The position numbers were made by a program, and so were the translations under genes. DNA of 64,000 nucleotides from VXYL01 sp965116935. GTDB lineage: Bacteria > Pseudomonadota > Gammaproteobacteria > Pseudomonadales > Azotimanducaceae. This document shows positions 1-8,073 of the stretch, piece by piece. How positions within the stretch are numbered: position 1 is the first letter of the stretch; every line of letters starts with the position of its first letter. The stretch covers positions 3,782,001 to 3,846,000 of the forward strand of contig OZ220737.1 in NCBI GenBank assembly GCA_965116935.1, given 5' to 3'. The notes beneath the pieces are model-generated. The model searched no databases, had not been told where the DNA came from, and worked only from the letters and a program-made list of their open reading frames with translations.

Positions 1-238
1 CCCGCACCTGGCAGCGCGGGGCTTCTGGAAGATGATGCAGCGCGAGTATGTTGGCGAGCTGCCGCATCCGGCACCGCCCTATCGCGTTGGCGAAGCGCCG
101 TTCGACATCGACTGTCCGGCGCCGACCCTCGGCCAGCACAACTTCGAGGTGCTGTCGGAAGTGCTGGGCCTGGCAGCGGAAGAGATCGCGACGTTGGCGG
201 AGAAGGGCGTCATCGGCACGAAGCCGCGACTGCCATGA
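1..238 (+). CDS. CaiB/BaiF family CoA-transferase, C-terminal end (gene begins before the window)
   Basis: Only the last 78 or so codons lie in the window; the open frame runs in from the left edge and stops at a TGA at 236-238. The visible peptide begins PHLAARGFW and ends with the segment PAPTLGQHNFEVLSEVLGL, both typical of the C-terminal part of CaiB/BaiF (class III) CoA-transferases, which move CoA between acyl acids. The stop overlaps the ATG of the next gene (ATGA at 235-238), so the two genes are probably translationally coupled and may act in the same acyl-CoA pathway. Substrate cannot be inferred. Confidence 0.85.
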   Translation, partial: PHLAARGFWKMMQREYVGELPHPAPPYRVGEAPFDIDCPAPTLGQHNFEVLSEVLGLAAEEIATLAEKGVIGTKPRLP

Positions 239-2622
239 CGGCACCTCCACTCACCGGCGTTCGTGTCGTCGACGCCGCCACACGCTGGGGCGAAATGGCG
301 GGGCGCATCCTCGCCGAGCTCGGCGCCGAGGTCATCAAAATCGAGCCGGCCGACGGCTGTGACTCGCGCCGCGTGGGGCCATTCCACGAGGGAGAGTCGC
401 TGTATTGGGCCGCGATGGGCGCCGGCAAGCAGAGCGTGGTTGCGGACGACCCAGAGCCGTATCTCGCGGACGCGGATGTCTTCATCGAATCCGGCTTCCG
501 CGGGGCGCTGAATGAGCGCTTTCCGCGCCTGATCCATGCCTGTGTGACGCCGTTTGGGCTCGGTGGCCCGATGGCGGATGCACCAGCCGCGGAGGTCACC
601 GTCGAAGCCGCAGGGGGCCTCGTCAACCTGCAAGGCAACGGCGACCGACCGCCGCTGCCCATGGGCGCGATGCCGCAGGCTGCGTTCCATGCCGGCGCGC
701 AGGCGGCAGCGGACATCGTGGTGGCGCTCAACGCGCGCGAACGCTCGGGGCTGGGGCAGCACCTGGATGTTTCCGCGCAGGCATGCATCGTCTGGACGCT
801 CATGAACGCCACCGGCTTTCCGCCGAATACGGGGCGAAACCCACCGGGCACCAGCGAGTTTCGTGGCCAGTTGCCGCCCTTGGTCGCACCGGGTCTCAAG
901 CTGCCGAACATCGTGCCCTGTCGTGACGGCCATGCCCAGCTTCGCTTGCAGATGCCGGTCATCGGCGAGCGCACCTTCCACGTGCTACTGCGTTGGGCGG
1001 AGGAAAAAGGGCTCGATGTACCCGAGGCCCTGCAGGGACGAGACATGACCGGCTGGCTGGCGGCGCTGGCCGCGGGCGACATCGAAGCGGAAGACCTCAG
1101 TATTGCGGCAGAGCGCGTCGTGGATGTCTTGGCGCTGCACACGAAGCGCGAGATCCAGTCGTTCTCGGCCAAGCACGGCCTCACGCTTGCCGCCATCTAC
1201 ACGGTTGCCGATCTCGCTACCGATCCGCACCTCGACGACCGCGACTACTGGGTGCAGTGCGACGGCCGGCGCTACGCCGGTCCCTTCGCTCGACTGTCCT
1301 TAACGCCGCTGTCGCGAGAGCGTCACGCCCCGGCCCTCGGCGAATCCACCGCGAGCACGCGACCATCGACCGATGCGCAGGGCGAGACGCCCCCCGAGCA
1401 GGCCAACGTGGATGCGAACAGGCAAGCACCTTCTTCGTCGCGACGTGCTTCGTCGCCCTTCGAGGGGCTGCGCGTGGCCGACTTCAGTTGGGTGGGTGTC
1501 GGTCCCATGATCGGCAAGGCGCTGGCGGATCATGGCGCGACGGTGGTGCGGATCGAGTCCGCCAGCCGGCTGGACCTCTTGCGCAATTCGGCACCGTTCA
1601 AGGACGGCAAGCGCCACCCCGACCGGGCGCAGTTCATGGCCAACTTCAACACCTCCAAGCGCGGCATCACGCTGGACCTCAAGAACCCGGAGGGGCGGCA
1701 CATCGCCCGGCGCATGGCGGATTGGGCGGACGTGGTGCTCGAGAGCTTTTCGCCCGGCACCATGGCCCGCTTTGGCCTCGACTGGGACACGCTCTTGAGC
1801 GGCCGCGACGACCTCATCATGCTGTCCACTTGCATGAGAGGTCAGACCGGGCGGGAGCGAACGTACTCCGGCTTCGGCGGCCAGGGCGCGGCCATTGCGG
1901 GCCTGTTCGGGCTCGTTGGCTGGCAAGACCGTCCGCCTTCCGGGCCGTGGGGCGCCTACACGGATTTCATCACGCCTCGCTTCGCCACCACCGCCTTGGG
2001 CGCCGCACTCCTGCACAGGCAGCGCACGGGCAAAGGGCAATACATCGATGTCTCGCAGATCGAGTGCGGCATTCGCTTCCTCGAACCGCTCGTGCTCGAA
2101 CACGCGGCCAACGGCAACGTCGCCAGCCGATTGGGACAGGGCTCGCGACAACTCGATCCACACGGTGTCTTCGCCTGTCTTGGCACCCATCGTTACATCG
2201 CCGTGGGCGTGGAGACAGACGCCGAGCGCGAGGCATTGGCGCGCACGATCGGGCTGGCCGGCAGAGGCGATGCGGGAGACGGTCTCGATGCGGCCTTGAC
2301 GGCGTGGTGCGAGTCGCGCGATGCCTTCGCCGCCGCGGCCTTCTTGCGCGACCACGGCGTGCCGGCGCATGTCGTGGCTCGCCCTGCGGACCTGTACCAA
2401 GACGAGCAGCTCGCACACCGTGATTTCTTCGTGACGCTGAACCATCCTGTCATGGGCCCCACGCCCTACGACGGCCCGGCCACCATCTATTCCCGCACGC
2501 CGTCGCGCCTGCGCACGCCGGCTCCTTGCCTCGGCCAGCACAATCGCGAGGTGATGGGTCGCATGCTGGGCATCGACGGCGCAGAGTACGAACGCCTGCG
2601 CACGGCCGGCGCCTTCGGTTAA
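235..2622 (+). CDS. Tandem two-domain CaiB/BaiF CoA-transferase
   Basis: A 795-residue protein, about twice the usual ~400 residues of class III CoA-transferases. It holds two homologous halves: residues 1-370 start with LTGVRVVDAATRWGEMAGR and residues 405-795 start with FEGLRVADFSWVGVGPMIGK. They are joined by a low-complexity linker (about 370-405) rich in Ser, Thr and Pro. Each half has the GxGQ-x2-DVS segment (GLGQHLDVSAQACIV in half 1, GKGQYIDVSQIECGI in half 2). The acidic residue after DVSxx is present only in half 2 (Glu); half 1 has Ala there, so the halves may not be equivalent. Single-chain tandem CoA-transferases are known in the family, for example the CoA-transferase part of DddD. 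It follows the preceding CoA-transferase with a 4-nt overlap. The acyl donor and acceptor are unknown. Confidence 0.88.
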   Translation: MTAPPLTGVRVVDAATRWGEMAGRILAELGAEVIKIEPADGCDSRRVGPFHEGESLYWAAMGAGKQSVVADDPEPYLADADVFIESGFRGALNERFPRLIHACVTPFGLGGPMADAPAAEVTVEAAGGLVNLQGNGDRPPLPMGAMPQAAFHAGAQAAADIVVALNARERSGLGQHLDVSAQACIVWTLMNATGFPPNTGRNPPGTSEFRGQLPPLVAPGLKLPNIVPCRDGHAQLRLQMPVIGERTFHVLLRWAEEKGLDVPEALQGRDMTGWLAALAAGDIEAEDLSIAAERVVDVLALHTKREIQSFSAKHGLTLAAIYTVADLATDPHLDDRDYWVQCDGRRYAGPFARLSLTPLSRERHAPALGESTASTRPSTDAQGETPPEQANVDANRQAPSSSRRASSPFEGLRVADFSWVGVGPMIGKALADHGATVVRIESASRLDLLRNSAPFKDGKRHPDRAQFMANFNTSKRGITLDLKNPEGRHIARRMADWADVVLESFSPGTMARFGLDWDTLLSGRDDLIMLSTCMRGQTGRERTYSGFGGQGAAIAGLFGLVGWQDRPPSGPWGAYTDFITPRFATTALGAALLHRQRTGKGQYIDVSQIECGIRFLEPLVLEHAANGNVASRLGQGSRQLDPHGVFACLGTHRYIAVGVETDAEREALARTIGLAGRGDAGDGLDAALTAWCESRDAFAAAAFLRDHGVPAHVVARPADLYQDEQLAHRDFFVTLNHPVMGPTPYDGPATIYSRTPSRLRTPAPCLGQHNREVMGRMLGIDGAEYERLRTAGAFG

Positions 2623-2645
2623 GCGTCTACAGATTCGGCGGGTGC

Positions 2646-2777
2646 CCCGTAGGGGCCGGGCTTGTCCCCGCCCGTCTTGAATGTACCGAGGAGTTCGTCG
2701 AAGCACAGCAGTTCGCGCAAGCGAACTGCCAACGCGCCCGTCAGGGCGCGCCGGGACGGGACAAGCCCGTCCCCTAC
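2646..2777. repeat. Composite palindromic repeat element
   Basis: Left arm 2646-2675 (CCGTAGGGGCCGGGCTTGTC...) is an imperfect inverted copy of right arm 2753-2777 (GGGACGGGACAAGCCCGTC...). Between them lies a second palindromic core, 2708-2750 (CAGTTCGCGCAAGCGAACTG followed by GCGCCCGTCAGGGCGCG). The same core words recur at 40312-40365 and the same arm words at 15059, 19389 and 48617, so this belongs to a dispersed family. It sits between the CoA-transferase and WYL genes and could act as a terminator-like structure, but no U-tract is present. Confidence 0.8.
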
Positions 2778-2836
2778 TGGATGAATTGTGCCGCCGCTGG
2801 TCAGGATTCCAGCTTGTACAAGGCGACGTTTTCTGT

Positions 2837-2873
2837 CGCACCGCTATTTGCGGTGCGCCTCGTGTCGTACAAT
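2837..2873 (+). promoter_or_regulatory. Perfect 8-bp palindrome and -10-like box upstream of the WYL gene
   Basis: CGCACCGC-TATTT-GCGGTGCG at 2837-2857 is a perfect 8-bp inverted repeat with a 5-nt spacer. A TACAAT box follows at 2868-2873. No good -35 is visible at the right distance. The palindrome would suit an operator for the adjacent regulator (autoregulation), which is inference. Confidence 0.4.
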
Positions 2874-2905
2874 CGCGCAGATTGCAGTTAGGTGACAGGT
2901 GGCCC

Positions 2906-3922
2906 ATGCGCAAGGCAGGCGACACGATCATGCGCTCCCTGACGATGTTGCAGGTGATTCCGGTGCAGCCCCGTTCCAAGACCACGCGGGAGATCGGCGA
3001 GGAACTGCTTGCGGTGGACCCGGACTACGAGGTGGACATCCGCTCGATCCAGCGGAGCCTGGAGAAGCTCTCCGCCATCTTCCCCATCAACAGCGAGCGG
3101 GATGGTCGCGCCAACCGCTGGTTCTGGACCCAAAAGGACGCGATCACCCAAATCCCGGCCATGAGTCGGGAGACCGCCTTCGCGCTGAAGCTGGCGGGCG
3201 AGTACCTCAAGCCCATCATGCCGCCCTCCACCCTGCGTCTGATGGCCGGTCACCTGCGCGCCGCCGACGAGATGCTCAAGGGCGAGTCGAAGCTCGGGGC
3301 ATGGGCGCGCAAGGCGCGCATCGTCGAGCGGGGCATTGCCATGACGCCGCCGAGCGTGCGTCAGGACGTGATCGAGGAGGTGTATCGGGCGCTGCTCGAC
3401 GACCAGCGCATCGAGGTCACCTGCAGCGCTCCCGGGGAGCGTGCCACTCGCCGGGTGTTGAATCCCCTTGGGGTCGTCTTCCAGGGAGGCATCATCCATC
3501 TGGTGGCCACGGAGGAAGGCGAGGAGCGCGAGGGCGAAGTGCAGCACTTCGTGCTGCATCGGCTGTCGAATCCCACCTTGCTGGCGGAGGCTGTGCGACG
3601 CCCGCGCGGATTCAGCCTGTCGCGCCACCTCGACGAGACGGAGGAGTTCTCGTCTGAGCCGGGTGCCGGCAAGCTCAAGCTGCGAGCGGCGTTTCAGCCC
3701 GAGGCGTTCGGTCAGCTAGGCGACGCCAAGCTCGCGTCCGATCACCGCACAACCATGCGGCGCGACGGCCGCATCCTGGTCGAGGCCACGGTTGCCGATT
3801 CGGGCGAGCTCCGCACCTGGCTCATGGGCTTCGGCGCAATGGTGGAAGTATTGTCGCCAAAGCGCCTGCGCAACGAGTTCACGGCGCACGCCGAAGCCCT
3901 GCACGCGGCCTACGCCGGATAG
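2906..3922 (+). CDS. WYL-domain transcriptional regulator
   Basis: A 338-residue protein. The N-terminal part (about residues 1-75: MRSLTMLQVIPVQPRSKTT..., then DYEVDIRSIQRSLEKLSAIF) looks like the winged helix-turn-helix of WYL/DeoR-type regulators. The middle and C-terminal parts (about 150-335) match the WYL domain and its C-terminal extension; a stretch ending GPLGVVFQ-like (NPLGVVFQGGIIHLVA) marks the ligand-sensing sheet. WYL proteins are DNA-binding regulators that often respond to nucleic-acid or nucleotide ligands. The frame is open upstream to 2681 but that part is translated repeat sequence, so the ATG at 2906 is preferred; a second in-frame ATG at 2930 is possible. The target is unknown. 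It converges on the SMP-30-like gene. Confidence 0.85.
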   Translation: MRKAGDTIMRSLTMLQVIPVQPRSKTTREIGEELLAVDPDYEVDIRSIQRSLEKLSAIFPINSERDGRANRWFWTQKDAITQIPAMSRETAFALKLAGEYLKPIMPPSTLRLMAGHLRAADEMLKGESKLGAWARKARIVERGIAMTPPSVRQDVIEEVYRALLDDQRIEVTCSAPGERATRRVLNPLGVVFQGGIIHLVATEEGEEREGEVQHFVLHRLSNPTLLAEAVRRPRGFSLSRHLDETEEFSSEPGAGKLKLRAAFQPEAFGQLGDAKLASDHRTTMRRDGRILVEATVADSGELRTWLMGFGAMVEVLSPKRLRNEFTAHAEALHAAYAG

Positions 3923-4004
3923 TTCCTGTACCGCCCGCCCTCGGGGAAGCCGACTTCGCCTTTCTTGGCGTGGTAGCGCACCGTGTCCGACACCTTGACC
4001 GGCG

Positions 4005-4979
4005 CTACACGTAAGGAGTCCCCTGCGCCTCCACATAGAGCGAGTACAGCGACTGCGACCCGGTCATGAACAGCCGGTTGCGCTTCACCCCGCCGAAGCA
4101 GACGTTGGATACGCCCTCCGGCAGGTGGATTTCACCGATCTTGTCCCCATCGGGCGCGAACACATGGACGCCGTCGTAGCCATTGCCGCCCCAGCCGGCG
4201 GCCGACCAGACGTTGCCGTCCACATCCACGCGAATGCCGTCCGAACTGCCGGCACCCATGTCGCAGAAGACGCGGGGGTTCGCAAGCGTCGCACCGTCCA
4301 CGACGTCGAACGCCGTGATGTGGTGCGGGTGCCCTGGCACGTGCGAGGCGCCGGTGTCCACGAGGTAGAGCGTCTTGCAGTCCGGCGAGAAGGCGAGCCC
4401 GTTCGGTTTCTCTAGGCTCTCATCCACCACTGTGGCTTCGAGCGTGTCCGGCGCCAGCCGATAGACGCGCGTTGGCAGCTCGAACGGCGCCTTGTGGCCT
4501 TCGTAGTTGACGTGAATGCCATAGCCGGGGTCCGTGAACCAGATGCCGCCGTCCGCGTGCACCACGACGTCGTTTGGCGCATTCAGGCGCTTGCCCTCGA
4601 AGCGATCCATGAGCACGGTGACGGTGCCGTCGTGCTCGGTGCGGGTGACCCGGCGGGAGCCGTGCTCGCAGGTTACGAGGCGGCCTTGCCGGTCTCTGGT
4701 GTTGCCGTTGGCGTTGTCGGCCGGGGAACGCCAGACGGTCACCTCGCCGGTGATCTCGTCGAAGCGCAGGATGCGGTCCTTCGGGATGTCGCTCCACAAG
4801 AGGTAGCGCCCGTCGCCGAACCAAACCGGCCCTTCCGCCCAGCGACAGCCGACATAGAGTCGCTCCACGGCGGCGCTGCCAAGGACATAGCGGCGGAAGC
4901 GCCGATCCAGAACCTGCACGGCGGGGTCTGGGTAGCGCACGGGCTCGCTCCAGTCGCGTGATGGGTTGGCACCGTCCAT
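4005..4979 (-). CDS. SMP-30/gluconolactonase/LRE family protein
   Basis: A 324-residue protein with the six-bladed beta-propeller signature of the SMP-30/gluconolactonase family: RWAEGPVWFGDGRYLLWSDI, NGNTRDRQGRLVTCEHGSR, LNAPNDVVVHADGGIWFTDP, EKPNGLAFSPDCKTLYLVDT and SDGIRVDVDGNVWSAAGWGG. Asn and Asp in the PND and SDG motifs and Glu in the AEGP motif are the expected metal ligands. Members hydrolyse sugar lactones or related esters using a divalent metal. The chosen ATG at 4979 has an AAGGGG ribosome-binding site 6-8 nt upstream; the frame is open much further upstream but across the divergent uvrY gene. No signal peptide is evident. The substrate is unknown. Confidence 0.9.
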   Translation of the reverse strand: MDGANPSRDWSEPVRYPDPAVQVLDRRFRRYVLGSAAVERLYVGCRWAEGPVWFGDGRYLLWSDIPKDRILRFDEITGEVTVWRSPADNANGNTRDRQGRLVTCEHGSRRVTRTEHDGTVTVLMDRFEGKRLNAPNDVVVHADGGIWFTDPGYGIHVNYEGHKAPFELPTRVYRLAPDTLEATVVDESLEKPNGLAFSPDCKTLYLVDTGASHVPGHPHHITAFDVVDGATLANPRVFCDMGAGSSDGIRVDVDGNVWSAAGWGGNGYDGVHVFAPDGDKIGEIHLPEGVSNVCFGGVKRNRLFMTGSQSLYSLYVEAQGTPYV

Positions 4980-5321
4980 TCTTCGCCCCTTGCATTGGAA
5001 TCCCTTGCAACCTGAGCCTCCTCCGCCCCTCGGAATGGCTCGTCGCTCGGCCGCGTGGCAGCCCGACGACAGGCGCTCGATTGTATGGTGCCGGGGACCG
5101 GAACGGGCGGTCCTCGGGGGGATGTGCTCGTTCGAGCGATCGCACCCGTCCCATCGGCTCGTCGAGTTTGAGTTGATATCTTCCTGATACCGAAAATGGG
5201 CGTTTGCGCTGTTTCGCCTCCGCACTCCTCGGTTGGTGGCACGAGCGGCGCCGCCGGGGCTTCTGATATCTGCTGCCCGAAGAGGCAAACCGTGAGAGGG
5301 AGAAGAGAGAGGAGAAAGGAA
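4980..5321. other. Divergent intergenic region between the SMP-30-like gene and uvrY
   Basis: 342 nt without a credible gene. It must contain the promoters of both divergent genes. An AT-richer patch (TTGAGTTGATATCTTCCTGA at about 5168) is the most promoter-like stretch towards uvrY, but I see no convincing -35/-10 pair. The last 30 nt are purine-rich and supply the uvrY ribosome-binding site (GGAGAAAGGAA before ATG 5322). Confidence 0.5.
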
Positions 5322-6062
5322 ATGATCAGAGTTGTAATCGCGGATCACCACCGGCTGTTCCGGTCGGGACTGAGGAGATTGTTGAACGACACGCGCACGA
5401 TCGACATCGTCGCGGAGGCCGGCTCCGGCGATGCGCTGGTGGACATCGCCAGAGACCTTCGGCCGCATGTGGTGCTGGTGGAGATCGCCATGCCGGGCAT
5501 TGGCGGGTTGGAGGCGGCTCGGCGTGTCATCAGGCTCGGCAAGGACATCCGGGTTGTCGTCGTCACCGGCGCATACGACGAACCGTATGCGGCGCAGGCC
5601 CTGCGGGTGGGGGTGAGCGGCTTCGTCACGAAGAGTTCGTCGAGTGAAGACGTGGTGACCGCCATCAAGTGCGCGCACGCGGGGCAGCGGTTCGTCAGCA
5701 GCGACGTGGCGCAGCGGCTGGCCTTTCGCTCGTTTGAGGAGGACGTGGGATCGCCGTTCGACCAGCTCTCGTCGAGAGAGATGCAGATCACGCTCATGGT
5801 GATCAACTGCCACCGCGTGCAGGACATTTCCGACAACCTGCACCTGTCGCCAAAGACGGTGAACAGCTACCGCTACCGCATCTTCAACAAGCTGAGTGTG
5901 TCGAGCGATGTGGAACTGGCCCTCCTGGCAGTCAAGCACGGCATGATCAACCCGAAGTTCGGCAACGTTGGTGCAACCCGCATCGGCGAGTCGTGGGGCG
6001 ATCGGTTGCTGCCAGCGCACAGCGAGGGGTTGCCGTCCCGGCGCACCGCATCGCTGCCCTGA
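5322..6062 (+). CDS. uvrY: UvrY/GacA-type LuxR-family response regulator with an altered receiver pocket
   Basis: A 246-residue NarL/FixJ-class response regulator. Residues 1-120 form the receiver and residues 145-210 the LuxR HTH (LSSREMQITLMVINC then LHLSPKTVNSYRYRIFNKLS and SSDVELALLAVKHGM), very close to GacA/UvrY/SirA. The neighbourhood uvrY-uvrC-pgsA supports the assignment. The receiver is unusual: the phosphoacceptor Asp54 is Glu (RPHVVLVEIAMPGIGG; codon GAG) and the second acidic residue, Asp9 in GacA, is His (IADHHRL). The Thr (VVVTG) and Lys (FVTKSS) of the pocket are kept. A C-terminal tail of about 33 residues goes beyond the normal GacA end. GacA controls small regulatory RNAs of the Csr/Rsm system; with Glu54 the protein may be phosphorylation-independent, which is inference. 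The start is the ATG with a purine-rich SD. Confidence 0.93.
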   Translation: MIRVVIADHHRLFRSGLRRLLNDTRTIDIVAEAGSGDALVDIARDLRPHVVLVEIAMPGIGGLEAARRVIRLGKDIRVVVVTGAYDEPYAAQALRVGVSGFVTKSSSSEDVVTAIKCAHAGQRFVSSDVAQRLAFRSFEEDVGSPFDQLSSREMQITLMVINCHRVQDISDNLHLSPKTVNSYRYRIFNKLSVSSDVELALLAVKHGMINPKFGNVGATRIGESWGDRLLPAHSEGLPSRRTASLP

Positions 6063-6147
6063 GGGCTCCTCGCCACTCTCGGTGGGGCGACAGCGGGCCG
6101 GGCACCGGCATTGCCGAAACCGCTCAGCGTGTTGACAATGCACGGGC

Positions 6148-8073
6148 ATGGCACCAGACCGTTCGGACACGGAGGCCCCTCAGGCGGGCAAGCACCGCCG
6201 GGAGCGCGAGCGACCGGCGGAAGGGGCCTCCCATGAACTGCCGCCGGCAACCGAGGCCGCCCCCGTGGACATCGAGGCCTTGCTCAAGAACCTGACCACG
6301 AAGCCTGGCGTGTATCGCATGGTGGGGGCAGGTGGCGAAGTGCTCTATGTCGGCAAGGCGCGCAACCTCAAGGCGCGGGTGACCAGCTACTTCCGCGCCT
6401 CCGGCCTCACCACCAAGACGATGGCCATGGTGGCGCGGCTCGAAGGCGTGGAAGTGACGGTCACGTCCAGCGAGACCGAGGCGCTGCTGCTTGAGCAGAG
6501 CCTCATCAAGGAGCACCGACCGACGTACAACGTCGTGTTGCGGGACGACAAGTCCTACCCCTACATCCACCTCACCGACCATGCTTTTCCGCGGCTGACG
6601 CTGTATCGCGGCTCGCGCAAGGCGCCGGGGCGCTACTTCGGCCCCTATCCGAGCGCCGGCGCGGTGCGCGACAGCATCAACGTGCTGCAAAAGCTGTTCG
6701 GCATCCGCCCGTGCGAGGACGGCTTCTACAAGAACCGCTCTCGTCCGTGCCTGCAATATCAGATCGGCCGTTGCAGCGCGCCGTGTGTGGGCCTCGTCAC
6801 CCGCGAGCGCTACGCCGAAGACCTGCGGCTCGCACAGATGTTCCTCGAAGGGCGCAGCCAAGCCATCCTGGAAGAGTTCAAGGGGCGCATGGAGGAGGCG
6901 TCGTCAAAGCTCGATTTCGAGCGGGCGGCGCGGTTTCGCGATCAGATCCAGCACCTTCGGCGCGTGCAGGAGAACCAGTATGTGCATGGCGACGGCGGCG
7001 ACGTGGACGTGTTTGGCGTGGCCCTCGCCTCGGGTCAGGCCTGCGTGCAGGGGCTCTTCGTGCGTGGCGGTCGTCTCCTTGGCAACCGCAACTGGTATCC
7101 GCGCAACGAACTCGGCCTCGACGAGCAGGACCTCCTGTTCGCCTTCCTGTCGCAGTATTACCTCGGCGGCGCGGAGCGGGAGTTGCCGAAGGCGGTGGTG
7201 GCGCCGCTCGCCGCCGACGATGGGGAACTGCTGGCGCGGGCGCTGGCGGAGAAGGCCGGGCGGGCGGTTGCGGTGGCAAGTGCGGTGCGGTCGCAGCGGG
7301 CACGCTGGGCGAGCATGGCGCGGAACAATGCGGAGCTTTCGCTGCAAACGCTGCTGGCGGACCGCAAGAACGTTCTCGGCCGCTTCGTGGCGTTGCAGGA
7401 GGCGCTCGACTGGGAAGACACGCCGCAGCGGCTCGAGTGCTTCGACATCAGCCACTCGGCAGGGGAGGCCACGGTGGCATCCTGTGTCGTGTTCGACACG
7501 GAGGGGCCGTTGAAGTCCGACTATCGTCGCTTCAACATTGAGGGCGTGCCCCGGGGCGACGACTATGGTGCCATGGAGCAAGCGCTTCGGCGACGTTACA
7601 CGCGCCTCAAGCAAGGTGAAGGCGCGCTGCCGAACGCCCTCGTGATCGACGGCGGCAAGGGCCAGGTGGGACGAGCCGTGGAAGTGCTGGAAAGTCTGCA
7701 GATCGACGACGTGGCGGTGCTGGGCGTGGCCAAGGGGCCTTCGCGCAAGGCTGGCCTGGAGTCGGTGCTGCTTGCCGGGAGGGGGGAGCTTGCGCTGCCG
7801 CCGAATGGCCCCGCTATACATCTGTTGCAGCACATCCGCGACGAGGCGCATCGCTTTGCCATCACCGGGCATCGTGGCCGCCGGCAGAAGAGACGGCGAC
7901 AGTCGGTGCTGGACGACATTCCCGGCGTGGGGGCGAAGCGAAAGCGACAGTTGCTGACGCATTTCGGTTCGGTGGCGTCGGTGCAGGGCGCCAGCATCGA
8001 GGAGATCGCCAAGGTGCCGGGCATCAGCACCAAGCTCGCGGACGAGATTCATGGAACGCTCCATGCGAGTTGA
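6148..8073 (+). CDS. uvrC: UvrABC excinuclease subunit C
   Basis: A 641-residue UvrC, the subunit that makes both incisions during nucleotide excision repair. In order: a GIY-YIG nuclease domain (about 50-135; GVYRMVGAGGEVLYVGKARN), a Cys-containing linker (RPCLQYQIGRCSAPCVG, about 200), a UVR motif that binds UvrB (about 250-280), an RNase-H-like 3' incision domain (LECFDISHSAGEATVASCVV, ALVIDGGKGQ, with Asp residues) and C-terminal tandem helix-hairpin-helix (IPGVGAKRKRQLLTHFGSV, VPGISTKLADEI). The first 40 residues are not found in typical UvrC; a GTG at 6265 would give the usual N-terminus, so the start is uncertain. It overlaps pgsA by 23 nt. Confidence 0.96.
   Translation: MAPDRSDTEAPQAGKHRRERERPAEGASHELPPATEAAPVDIEALLKNLTTKPGVYRMVGAGGEVLYVGKARNLKARVTSYFRASGLTTKTMAMVARLEGVEVTVTSSETEALLLEQSLIKEHRPTYNVVLRDDKSYPYIHLTDHAFPRLTLYRGSRKAPGRYFGPYPSAGAVRDSINVLQKLFGIRPCEDGFYKNRSRPCLQYQIGRCSAPCVGLVTRERYAEDLRLAQMFLEGRSQAILEEFKGRMEEASSKLDFERAARFRDQIQHLRRVQENQYVHGDGGDVDVFGVALASGQACVQGLFVRGGRLLGNRNWYPRNELGLDEQDLLFAFLSQYYLGGAERELPKAVVAPLAADDGELLARALAEKAGRAVAVASAVRSQRARWASMARNNAELSLQTLLADRKNVLGRFVALQEALDWEDTPQRLECFDISHSAGEATVASCVVFDTEGPLKSDYRRFNIEGVPRGDDYGAMEQALRRRYTRLKQGEGALPNALVIDGGKGQVGRAVEVLESLQIDDVAVLGVAKGPSRKAGLESVLLAGRGELALPPNGPAIHLLQHIRDEAHRFAITGHRGRRQKRRRQSVLDDIPGVGAKRKRQLLTHFGSVASVQGASIEEIAKVPGISTKLADEIHGTLHAS

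Noticed and set aside
2681..2905. Upstream extension of the WYL regulator frame
   Set aside because: The extra 75 codons translate a palindromic repeat and show no similarity to WYL regulators. The ATG at 2906 starts at the HTH.
1300..2985. 561-codon open frame antisense to the CoA-transferase fusion
   Set aside because: Overlaps a well supported gene and the repeat at 2646-2777, and has no recognisable domain.
4980..6170. Long upstream extension of the SMP-30-like minus-strand frame
   Set aside because: It would run antisense through uvrY. The SD-preceded ATG at 4979 gives the family length.
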